From Paludibacter sp. (GTDB taxonomy: Bacteria > Bacteroidota > Bacteroidia > Bacteroidales > Paludibacteraceae), in NCBI GenBank assembly GCA_028748945.1, contig JAQTOL010000247.1, forward strand, positions 1 to 5,449: 5,449 bases of DNA. The letters are read 5' to 3'. The notes under the pieces are model-generated. The model had not been told where the DNA came from and did no database searches. It worked only from the letters and a program-made list of their open reading frames with translations. Positions 1 to 5,449 of the stretch are shown piece by piece (positions within the stretch are counted from its first letter, which is position 1; each line of letters opens with the position of its first letter). A program made the translations under genes and the position numbers.

Positions 1-133
1 AACCTTTTTTGCCTTTGGCAGCTTTGTTGGTAACTATTGTATAGAGTTCTCCTTGAGATAATGATGTTTCATCAATACTCAAGTGAGTACCCATGTTCTT
101 TTTAAAGAGCATGAATTCTGGATTGTATTTTTC
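1..133 (-). pseudogene. Truncated transposase fragment, ISL3/ISAon1-like DDE type
   Basis: An open minus-strand frame of 44 codons runs off the left edge of the window. It reads EKYNPEFMLFKKNMG, then THLSIDETSLSQGELYTIVTNK, then AAKGKKG. The HLSIDETSLSxGELYTIVTNKAAKGKKG block is the region around the first catalytic Asp (codon at 71-73) of ISL3/ISAon1-type transposases common in Bacteroidota, recognised from memory rather than by search. The helix-turn-helix N-terminal part that should precede it is not found: an in-frame TGA (137-139) lies in the inverted repeat of the adjacent 200-bp element. The enzyme is therefore cut off at its 5' side, although a start at the Met codons at 110-112 or 92-94 is formally possible. 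ISAon1-type elements may split the N-terminal region into its own ORF, so part of this arrangement could be natural. The C-terminal catalytic part lies outside the window. Confidence 0.65.
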
Positions 134-158
134 GGGTCAATGTAAATATCAGGTGGAG
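134..158 (+). repeat. Left 25-bp terminal inverted repeat
   Basis: This is the left end of the 200-bp element, beginning GGGTCAATGT and ending AGGTGGAG. It is perfectly complementary to 309-333, and the match stops at once on both sides (133 c against 334 c; 159 t against 308 g). Confidence 0.85.
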
Positions 159-217
159 TAAAAATAAGGCAAGAAGATTATTCTGCATAAATAAAAGAAT
201 GTTATATCTGTAACCTC

Positions 218-236
218 TTATAAACTTAGTTTATAA
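218..236. repeat. Central perfect palindrome of the 200-bp element
   Basis: TTATAAAC, a 3-nt spacer TTA, then GTTTATAA: a perfect 8-bp stem lying within about 7 bp of the centre of the 134-333 element. With the outer repeats, a single strand could fold into one long, interrupted hairpin. Confidence 0.5.
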
Positions 237-308
237 TGCCTATAATCAAAAGATTCAATAAAATTCTTTGAACCTTTAATTATCAATAAGTTTGACTATA
301 TTCAGCAG

Positions 309-333
309 CTCCACCTGATATTTACATTGACCC
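309..333 (-). repeat. Right 25-bp terminal inverted repeat
   Basis: This is the right end of the 200-bp element. Read on the minus strand from 333 it begins GGGTCAATGT, identical over 25 bp to the left end. A run of T follows outside (335-340). Confidence 0.85.
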
Positions 334-904
334 CTTTTTTATTAAAAATAGTCTTTTACACTCACGCCATTTACTCTCTATTTTTCCACCTGCATCTGTT
401 TGAAATTAAAACGCCAGGTCATGCGTTTCACCACAAAGTATAATTATCCACTCCAAAAGTTTCAGAAACAAAATCTTGTAAAACATAATACTCTTTTTTT
501 TAAAAAATTACAGTTTACTTTATTTGCTCATACACTTGCTAGTAAAAGTAAGAGGATAGTGACATATCAAATTTGATCGAGAATAATAGAAAAAGACATT
601 TAGTGTTAAGGTTTCACCTTGTAGATAATTACGGGCAGCTCCGCAGGTTAATCCCCAGCCGCCAAAAATCCCCACCATTCGTACCTCATGGCGTGCAAGG
701 TCTTTTTTGTGGCTTCCGCACAATCCATGCTTCGTTGTTTTTCTATTTCAATATTTGAATATAAAAGTGCAAAGTCGATTTTCTACGTTCTTTACTGGGT
801 GTTGCAAATTATCAAATAATAATATTTTGCAATCTACCAACTATTGGCACATTAATACTTTTAACTCCATACTTGCGACCTAATTTGAGTTAGGGGTTAA
901 GAGG
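334..904. other. Gene-free, decayed intergenic region
   Basis: I find no intact gene here. On the minus strand there are only short open stretches. One runs from 405 to 334 and reads roughly FQTDAGGKIESKWRECKRLFLIKK. Another, 889-812, reads LKLGRKYGVKSINVPIVGRLQNIII then stops. Neither has a recognisable family or a plausible start, and both look like leftovers of decayed genes. A longer minus-strand frame (520-723) crosses the GC-rich islet described separately, has no homologue I recognise, and ends in low-quality AT-rich sequence. Around 879-894 there is a small CCTAA/TTAGG hairpin (5-bp stem, 6-nt loop), too weak to call a terminator. The stretch is best read as debris next to mobile DNA. 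Confidence 0.55.
631..720. other. GC-rich islet of unknown nature
   Basis: By direct count 51 of these 90 bases are G or C (57%), while the flanking sequence is clearly AT-rich. It can be read in more than one minus-strand frame (for example CGSHKKDLARHEVRMVGIFGGWGLTCGAARNYL, or DCAEATKKTLHAMRYEWWGFLAAGD) without a family I recognise. I see no strong hairpin and no integron-type core sites. It may be a foreign fragment, a piece of a dispersed repeat, or a relic of an RNA or protein gene. The composition shift is what the sequence shows; the origin is unknown. Confidence 0.4.
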
Positions 905-1075
905 TTAATAATTATCCAATTTTATTGATGACCAGTCGATTTGGATATCAGTCGATGCTTCGAATTTTACAAAATCAATATTTTTATTTGATCGTTTGAT
1001 TCAATAGCATTAAATTTCCAGACAATCTAATGGTAAATTGTAAAATGGCATTCGATGTAATTTCCAGTATTATTT
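905..1075 (-). pseudogene. Possible frameshifted C-terminal gene remnant
   Basis: The minus-strand frame 1000-905 reads IKRSNKNIDFVKFEASTD then IQIDWSSIKLDNY and a TAA stop, with the look of a real protein C-terminus. Just upstream, another frame gives ITSNAILQFTIRLSGN, and a third gives VWKFNAIESNDQIKILIL. Shifting between frames would give a beta-rich, extracellular-enzyme-like tail. None of the frames is open for long, no start can be assigned and I do not recognise the family. The call rests only on the protein-like composition of adjacent frames, so it is weak. Confidence 0.22.
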
Positions 1076-1097
1076 TTAGAAAATAAATTATCAATTC

Positions 1098-1136
1098 AAA
1101 AAGAAAGAATGTCTGAAATTAATCAAACATTCTTTC
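1098..1136 (-). terminator. Intrinsic terminator of the amino-sugar operon
   Basis: A perfect 10-bp stem, GAAAGAATGT (1103-1112) with ACATTCTTTC (1127-1136). A further 3-bp TGA/TCA pairing above one mismatch closes a 6-nt loop (1117-1122). On the minus strand the stem is followed at once by TTTTT (1102-1098). It lies about 70 bp after the stop of the CBM9-like gene, correctly oriented to end transcription of the minus-strand genes. The stem is rather AT-rich, so termination may be partial. Confidence 0.72.
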
Positions 1137-1137
1137 C

Positions 1138-1154
1138 AACCTTAAAAAACTAAT
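1138..1154. repeat. 17-bp direct repeat, distal copy
   Basis: AACCTTAAAAAACTAAT is identical to 1200-1216, which carries the end and stop codon of the CBM9-like gene. The copies are 62 bp apart. The distal copy lies between that gene and the terminator stem. Confidence 0.7.
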
Positions 1155-1199
1155 AAAAACAAATAGATAATGTAATTAAAGAATGATTAATATTAAACT

Positions 1200-1216
1200 A
1201 ACCTTAAAAAACTAAT
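1200..1216. repeat. 17-bp direct repeat, copy overlapping a stop codon
   Basis: This copy of AACCTTAAAAAACTAAT covers the last codons (Leu-Val-Phe) and TAA stop of the minus-strand CBM9-like gene. Its partner is at 1138-1154. The pair looks like a small duplication or slippage scar at the gene's 3' end. Confidence 0.7.
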
Positions 1217-1851
1217 TTTCCAAAATATTCCGGCTTATGAAAATCTGGATTTTCTGTTATAATATGACTCCAACTCAGGTAATGTGGAACAGAAGTGGCA
1301 TCACCACATTTATAGAAATTTGCATTAAGATTCTTAGAATGGAAATCAGGTTCAAATTTTATTAGTTCAAATGGGATTTCAACCATTAACTTCCATTCGA
1401 AATTTCCACTTTTTTCTTCAAATGGTTTACTATCGAAAGATGTGAATCTCTTGATTCTATTCATTTCATCTGACTTGAATGGGACAATGTCTTCATTTCT
1501 ACTTAAACGTCTAGTTGCCAGACAAGTTCCGATACAATTGAATTCAAAATTATAATAGTATTTTTGACCGGGCAACTGACAGAAAAACTCCACACAACTA
1601 TCTTCCCATACAGGTTGATGATCAATTTTATATTTTGCCCGAATGTTGTATTCCGTTACGTTAAAATAGATAAAAAGACTCTTGGTAGATCGAGCAATTT
1701 TAAATTTACATTGAGGTTTGTATGGAAATTTCACAGGCCAATTCAACATATCTACATATTCGTAAGAATAATTACGTTCGAAAAAAATCGCGGCATTAGA
1801 GAGCTCAATGTTTTCCAGTAATGGATTATATTCTACTTTTGTTGATTTCAT
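1204..1851 (-). CDS. Carbohydrate-binding family 9-like protein (CBM9_like, DOMON fold)
   Basis: A complete 215-residue protein of a family frequent in Bacteroidota, related in fold to CBM9 beta-sandwich modules. Diagnostic blocks seen here are VWEDSCVEFF (81-90), YYNFEFNCIGT (99-109), FEWKLMVEIPF (151-161), NANFYKCGD (176-184), PHYLSW (189-194) and PDFHKPEYFG (202-211). The length is that of the stand-alone family members. There is no signal peptide or membrane segment, so it is predicted to be cytosolic, which is odd for a carbohydrate-binding module. No catalytic site is known for the family and the ligand is unknown. The ATG start at 1849-1851 lies 18 bp past the TAA of the NagB-like/PIG-L gene, so it is very likely co-transcribed as the last gene of the operon, with a terminator about 70 bp downstream. 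Family placement is confident; a sugar-binding role is inferred. Confidence 0.88.
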   Translation of the reverse strand: MKSTKVEYNPLLENIELSNAAIFFERNYSYEYVDMLNWPVKFPYKPQCKFKIARSTKSLFIYFNVTEYNIRAKYKIDHQPVWEDSCVEFFCQLPGQKYYYNFEFNCIGTCLATRRLSRNEDIVPFKSDEMNRIKRFTSFDSKPFEEKSGNFEWKLMVEIPFELIKFEPDFHSKNLNANFYKCGDATSVPHYLSWSHIITENPDFHKPEYFGKLVF

Positions 1852-1870
1852 TCAGATATAATAAATACTG

Positions 1871-3859
1871 TTAGTTTTCTTTTTTATATTCCACAAACGC
1901 CTCCATTGCTTCGTACGAGGCGAGTCCCAATTTGTTGTACAGATTTGCTGTCGACTGATTGCGTTCTTCTGCACGTTGCCAAAATAATCGTTCATCATTC
2001 CCTAAGAATGGTGCACTCTCCATTTGTGATTGATGTTTCAGGATGGCATTTCGTTTCTGTCTTAATTGTTCGGGACTAATAGGCACCGCCATTTCAATGT
2101 GATCAATTTCCCATTCTGCCCAAGCACCACGATACATCCAAATACGGCATTCCTTCATCCATTCATTTTCTTTAAGTTCGTGAATAGCTGCCAATGCAGC
2201 ATCCAGACAAACTTTGTGAGTTCCGTGTGGGTCGGCCAAATCGCCTGCCACAAAAATCTGATGAGGCTGAAATTTAGCTAACAAAGTTATTACTTTGAAA
2301 ATATCAACATCCTTTAATTTTCCTTTCTGAACTTTACCTGTTTCGTAAAAAGGGAGATCCAAGAAATGAACATTTTCAGGTCTTACTCCTATAAACCGAC
2401 AAGCCGAACGAGCTTCTTCTCTACGAATCTGTGCTTTAATATAAAGCACATCAGACGTGTCTGTATCACCAGCCTGCTTTTCCTGAGTAAGGAAATGAAG
2501 AATTTGTGCATATTTCTCCCGTATATTATCATTTTGTTTATCAAAACGGTCAACCAAATTTTGCATTAGTGAGATATAACGGATTACCTCCTCATCACCA
2601 ACTGCAATATTTCCTGAAGTCTGATAGGCAACGTGCACATCATGATTCTGATCTACCAGACGTTGGAATGTCCCCCCCATAGAAATCACATCATCGTCCG
2701 GGTGAGGGCTGAAAACCAACACACTTTTTGGATAAGGTTTGGCACGTTCAGGTCTGTCAGAATCATCTGCATTGGGTTTCCCCCCGGGCCAACCGGTAAT
2801 AGTATGTTGTAAATCATTGAAAATTTTGATGTTTACATTATATGCCGAACCATAAAGTGCCAATAATTCATCTAACCCGTGCTGATTGTAATCTTTATTA
2901 GTCAGTTTTAGAATTGGTTTATCAGTTTCGCTACAAAGCCATACGATAGCACGACGGATAAGCATATCTGTCCACTCACAAGGACCAACCAACCATGGAT
3001 GACTTATACGGGTCAGTTGTTGAGCTGCATTTAAATCAATGGCTGCTATAGCGTTTTTATGTAATTGTAGGAAAGAAGCAGGAACGCTGTCATCTGTTTT
3101 ACCTTCAATTACCTCTTTGAGAATGGCTGATTTGTATTCTCCCCATGCCAACAAAATAACTTGCTTTGCATTAAGCAAGGTTGATAGTCCCATGGTTATA
3201 GCACTTGATGGTACTTCGGAAATGGAACTATAATATCTTTTCAGATCCCGTTGAGATTCATTGTCAAGAAGCATTAAGCGAGTTAATGTGCTTATTTGTG
3301 AACCAGACTCATTATATGCAATGTTTCCGACCAAACCCACACTTACCAAAACTAAATCCAATCCATCGTATTTTTCAATCAACTCCTCGTAATTACGACA
3401 GAAATCGTACACATTGGAGCGATTTACAGTTGTATCCGGAGTATGAAAATTTTCTGATTTAAAATTTACTTTATCAAGTAAATAAGTTTGTAGAAGTTTC
3501 GTATTGGAATGCTGTTCTGCCTGATTGACCGGAAAAAATTCCGATACGTTAAAAACGATTACATCGGCGAAACTTAAACCTTCCTCACGGTGCATTCTCA
3601 CCAATTCATCGTAAATACCGAGTGGCGAAGAACCTCCTGATAAGCCAAGAACACAACGTTCACCCTGATTTTCTTTCTCATGGATTAGCGTAGCAACTTT
3701 CTCAGCAATTTCTAAAGCACCTTCATTAGCATCAGCATATATATTAGTTCGGAGTTTCTCATATCGTGTCTGACGCAGAGTTTCGATCATGTCGTTTGAT
3801 CTATAGTAACGTTCCGGAGTGCGTTCCAACGTTATTTTTGAGCTTAAATTGTATTGCAT
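1871..3859 (-). CDS. NagB-like (catalytically degenerate) / PIG-L deacetylase fusion protein
   Basis: A 662-residue two-domain protein matching the Bacteroides family often annotated as glucosamine-6-phosphate deaminase. Residues 1-290 or so are a NagB/6-phosphogluconolactonase-type domain. The loop GLSGGSSPLG (72-81) matches the phosphate-binding loop, but the catalytic positions are changed: NVSEF gives Ser106 at E. coli Asp72, and SVGLVGNIAYNES gives Val177 at Asp141 and Asn179 at His143. Glu184 (Glu148), Arg208 (Arg172) and Lys243 (Lys208) remain. A linker (about 291-376, with NVNIKIFNDLQHTITGWPGG) joins a PIG-L/LmbE domain (about 377-650) with the zinc motif PHPDDD (385-390) and DPHGTH (543-548). 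His386, Asp389 and His548 are the likely zinc ligands and Asp388 the likely base. The C-terminus MESAPFLGNDERLFWQR is also typical of the family. The start at 3857-3859 gives the usual N-terminus (NLSSKITLERxPERYYR). The deaminase label should not be transferred; an N-acetyl-sugar deacetylase is the likelier activity. Confidence 0.92.
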   Translation of the reverse strand: MQYNLSSKITLERTPERYYRSNDMIETLRQTRYEKLRTNIYADANEGALEIAEKVATLIHEKENQGERCVLGLSGGSSPLGIYDELVRMHREEGLSFADVIVFNVSEFFPVNQAEQHSNTKLLQTYLLDKVNFKSENFHTPDTTVNRSNVYDFCRNYEELIEKYDGLDLVLVSVGLVGNIAYNESGSQISTLTRLMLLDNESQRDLKRYYSSISEVPSSAITMGLSTLLNAKQVILLAWGEYKSAILKEVIEGKTDDSVPASFLQLHKNAIAAIDLNAAQQLTRISHPWLVGPCEWTDMLIRRAIVWLCSETDKPILKLTNKDYNQHGLDELLALYGSAYNVNIKIFNDLQHTITGWPGGKPNADDSDRPERAKPYPKSVLVFSPHPDDDVISMGGTFQRLVDQNHDVHVAYQTSGNIAVGDEEVIRYISLMQNLVDRFDKQNDNIREKYAQILHFLTQEKQAGDTDTSDVLYIKAQIRREEARSACRFIGVRPENVHFLDLPFYETGKVQKGKLKDVDIFKVITLLAKFQPHQIFVAGDLADPHGTHKVCLDAALAAIHELKENEWMKECRIWMYRGAWAEWEIDHIEMAVPISPEQLRQKRNAILKHQSQMESAPFLGNDERLFWQRAEERNQSTANLYNKLGLASYEAMEAFVEYKKEN

Positions 3860-3891
3860 GGTGGAAATTTAGTTGATTTGTTAATCGGTTA

Positions 3892-3933
3892 ATTGGGAAT
3901 AAGAAATTGGGAATTGATAATTGATAATTGGAA
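3892..3933. repeat. Degenerate 7-bp tandem repeat
   Basis: Six consecutive heptads, ATTGGGA, ATAAGAA, ATTGGGA, ATTGATA, ATTGATA and ATTGGAA, fill most of the 83-bp gap between nagB and the fusion gene. The second unit is the most diverged. Similar ATTG-rich sequence continues weakly toward 3880. It lies in the presumed 5' leader region of the fusion gene; a regulatory role is not shown. Confidence 0.6.
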
Positions 3934-3942
3934 ATTATGTTC

Positions 3943-4728
3943 TTACAATCCTTCAATTTCTTTAAAATAGCGATAGGTACCGACTTTTAATTCAACTGTT
4001 GCGGATTCATCACAAACAATTATCCCTCTTTGGTGCAATTGTAAAGCTGTAATTGTCCACATATGATTAACCGAACCTTCAACGGCTTGTTGCAAAGCTT
4101 GTGCTTTATTATGTCCGTTGACAATAATAAGTACTTCTTTTGCATCCATCACTGTTCCAACTCCTACAGTTAGTGCTTTTTTAGGGACAATATTAATATC
4201 GTTATTAAAAAATCGTGAATTGGCAATAATGGTATCTTGTGTCAGGGTTTTAATCCGGGTGTGTGATTGCAATGACGAACCCGGTTCATTGAATGCAATG
4301 TGACCGTCGGCTCCAATTCCGCCTAAAAATAATTGAATCCCGCCTACGGCTTTTATCTTATTTTCATAGGATTCACACTCAGACTCAAAATCGGGAGCAT
4401 TACCATTTAAGATATTTACATTTTCTGAAAGAATATCTATGTGAGCAAAGAAGTTATCCCACATAAAGCTGTGATAACTTTGCGGATGTTCTTTTGGAAT
4501 ACCAACATATTCGTCCATATTGAAAGTGACCACATTTTTAAACGAAACCTCCCCAGCTTTGTATAAATCTATCAGTTTTTTATATGTTCCTAAAGGAGTT
4601 GATCCGGTTGGCAGACCCAACACAAAAGGATGTTTTACACTCGGAGAAAATTTATTAATTCTAGTAGCAATATAGTTTGCCACCCAAGTTGAAATACCTG
4701 AAATATCAGGTTGAATGATTAATCGCAT
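3943..4728 (-). CDS. nagB: Glucosamine-6-phosphate deaminase (canonical)
   Basis: This enzyme converts D-glucosamine-6-phosphate and water to D-fructose-6-phosphate and ammonia in the cytosol, feeding amino sugars into glycolysis. The 261-residue protein aligns with E. coli NagB (266 aa) without gaps through at least residue 250. The catalytic residues are present: Asp72 in NMDEY (70-74), and Asp141, His143 and Glu148 in [16 protein letters not shown] (137-152). Substrate-phosphate residues are kept in [12 protein letters not shown] (38-49), Arg172 and Lys208. Residues of the E. coli allosteric site (Ser151, Ser152, Arg158, Lys160, Tyr254) are also conserved, suggesting possible activation by GlcNAc-6-P, an inference. 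Only five residues near the C-terminus are missing. The ATG at 4726-4728 gives the family N-terminus MRLI. It lies 45 bp after the permease stop and 83 bp before the fusion gene, in an operon-like arrangement. Confidence 0.97.
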   Translation of the reverse strand: MRLIIQPDISGISTWVANYIATRINKFSPSVKHPFVLGLPTGSTPLGTYKKLIDLYKAGEVSFKNVVTFNMDEYVGIPKEHPQSYHSFMWDNFFAHIDILSENVNILNGNAPDFESECESYENKIKAVGGIQLFLGGIGADGHIAFNEPGSSLQSHTRIKTLTQDTIIANSRFFNNDINIVPKKALTVGVGTVMDAKEVLIIVNGHNKAQALQQAVEGSVNHMWTITALQLHQRGIIVCDESATVELKVGTYRYFKEIEGL

Positions 4729-4773
4729 AAGAAATATTATTTAGACACAAACATGATTGAATACATTGTGCAT

Positions 4774-5449
4774 TTAATTTTTTATTACAAAAACTTTATC
4801 CCTTTTACGAATCTTATAACCATATGTTCCAAAATAAAGAATAAATAAATAGGCTGGAATAAAAATCCAGTATGCATGTTGATAATCTGCAACTGTTGAT
4901 ACATCTGTAGTTTTAAACAAGTCTAACAAAAATCCGAAAATTAGGGGAAGCACCGCTCCACCCACTATTCCCATTACCAATAATGAAGCTCCTGTTTTGG
5001 TAAATTTTCCCAGATCAGCAATTGCAAGTGGCCAAATAGCTCCCCACATTATTGAATTGGCAAATCCGATTGCTATCAAACCATAAATTCCTATTTCTCC
5101 CGGAAGGAAAATAACACATAATGTTGCCGCTAAACCAATTATTGTAAATAACTTTAAAGCAGTGGTTTGTGAAATGATTTTCGGAATCATCAAAACACCA
5201 AAAACATAACCTACAAACATACCAATCGGCACATATTTGGCATAACCTTCAGGGTTAGCAACATTCTCTCCAAAAACAGATTTTGCAAATACAATGATAG
5301 AGGCCATTGGTAAGGTTTCTACTCCAACGTAGAAAAACAAAGCCATAACACCCAGCAATAAATGTGGCATTTGAAACACACTGGTTTTTCCACTGACATA
5401 AGTACTAGCAGTATTTCCTTCAGTTTCGTCTTCGCCAACTGCTTTCACT
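4774..5449 (-). CDS. Sugar:H+ symporter, MFS (GluP/FucP-like), C-terminal half, partial
   Basis: About 225 codons of the C-terminal part of an inner-membrane sugar permease of the major facilitator superfamily, fucose:H+ symporter type (usual length around 400-450 residues). The gene continues past the right edge; the first GTG in frame (5446-5448) is an internal Val codon, not a start. Numbering from that codon, residues 1-25 are a polar central loop. Six hydrophobic segments follow at about 27-56, 70-90, 98-115, 118-142, 153-177 and 191-209, matching TM7-TM12. Typical segments are LFFYVGVE (37-44), SIMWGAIWPLAIADLGKFTK (132-151) and GASLLVMGIVGGAVLPLIFG (153-172). The tail is basic (KIRKRDKVFVIKN). 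Its position directly before nagB suggests an N-acetylglucosamine or glucosamine permease analogous to NagP, but this fold also transports glucose, galactose and fucose, so the substrate is inferred from context only. Confidence 0.9.
   Translation of the reverse strand, partial: VKAVGEDETEGNTASTYVSGKTSVFQMPHLLLGVMALFFYVGVETLPMASIIVFAKSVFGENVANPEGYAKYVPIGMFVGYVFGVLMIPKIISQTTALKLFTIIGLAATLCVIFLPGEIGIYGLIAIGFANSIMWGAIWPLAIADLGKFTKTGASLLVMGIVGGAVLPLIFGFLLDLFKTTDVSTVADYQHAYWIFIPAYLFILYFGTYGYKIRKRDKVFVIKN

Larger units (their letters stand above)
134..333. mobile_element. 200-bp MITE-like element with perfect 25-bp terminal inverted repeats
   Basis: The two ends, 134-158 and 309-333, are perfect inverted copies of 25 bp starting GGGTCAATGT and facing inward. 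They delimit exactly 200 bp. The 150-bp core is very AT-rich and codes for nothing. It contains further nested inverted repeats: AAAGAAT (194-200) with ATTCTTT (263-269), and TTATAAAC/GTTTATAA (218-225 and 229-236) close to the centre. No target-site duplication is obvious: the outer 8-mers are tatttttc and ctttttta. Perfect ends suggest a recent or conserved non-autonomous element or the remnant of an internally deleted insertion sequence. The GGGTCAatgTaaat ends also resemble the repeated GGGTCA motifs at IS21-family termini, an inference only. The element directly abuts the transposase fragment at 1-133. Confidence 0.6.

Noticed and set aside
640..700. Integron attC-like site in the GC-rich islet
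   Set aside because: GATTAAC and similar words do not fit the RYYYAAC/GTTRRRY core pair, and no flanking palindrome is present.
520..758. Small reading frames on both strands over the GC-rich islet
   Set aside because: They overlap each other, have no convincing ribosome-binding context, end in AT-rich low-complexity residues and match no family I know. They are treated as an unexplained islet, not genes.
879..894. CCTAA/TTAGG hairpin as a terminator
   Set aside because: The stem has only 5 bp and no T-run follows on either strand.
933..956. Two direct copies of CAGTCGAT spaced 16 bp
   Set aside because: Only two 8-bp copies and no further units. This is not enough for a CRISPR, an operator array or a target duplication of a defined insertion.
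1564..1821. Plus-strand frame inside the CBM9-like gene
   Set aside because: It is antisense to a clearly conserved protein and its translation has no family-like features.
2066..3462. Several plus-strand frames opposite the fusion gene
   Set aside because: They are shadows of a strongly conserved 662-residue coding sequence on the other strand.
4729..4773. Possible Bacteroidota-type promoter before nagB (CATGTTTG resembling the TAnnTTTG box)
   Set aside because: It has a mismatch at the first position and no TTG-type upstream box at the usual spacing. The short gap is better explained by co-transcription with the permease.

Overview
The window looks like chromosomal DNA of an AT-rich Bacteroidota bacterium, probably of the Bacteroidales/Marinilabiliales type. 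The main reason is the 662-residue protein that joins a NagB-like domain to a PIG-L/LmbE deacetylase, an architecture I know from Bacteroides and relatives. A CBM9-like cytosolic protein and a GluP/FucP-type sugar permease, also common there, support this. Species cannot be told from the sequence.

Layout. All convincing genes lie on the minus strand. Reading in the direction of transcription (high to low coordinates): the C-terminal half of a sugar:H+ symporter (4774-5449, cut by the window edge); a complete, catalytically intact glucosamine-6-phosphate deaminase NagB (3943-4728); the NagB-like/PIG-L fusion protein (1871-3859); and a carbohydrate-binding family 9-like protein (1204-1851). Gaps between them are 45, 83 and 19 bp, and a good intrinsic terminator sits about 70 bp after the last stop (1098-1136). 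This reads as one amino-sugar uptake and catabolism operon whose start lies outside the window.

Positions 1-1097 are different. A truncated transposase with the signature of ISL3/ISAon1-type enzymes (1-133) abuts a 200-bp element with perfect 25-bp terminal inverted repeats (134-333). About 760 bp with no intact gene follow, containing short degraded reading-frame pieces and an unusually GC-rich islet (about 631-720). This is a mobile-element and gene-decay zone.

How the genes may work together. The permease would bring in an amino sugar such as GlcNAc, a kinase outside the window would phosphorylate it, and NagB would convert GlcN-6-P to fructose-6-P and ammonia. The fusion protein has lost the NagB catalytic residues but keeps those that contact the sugar phosphate, and its PIG-L zinc site is intact. 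An attractive but unproven idea is that it binds a phosphorylated amino sugar through the dead NagB domain and deacetylates an N-acetyl sugar through the PIG-L domain. No nagA is visible here. The CBM9-like protein is of unknown function.
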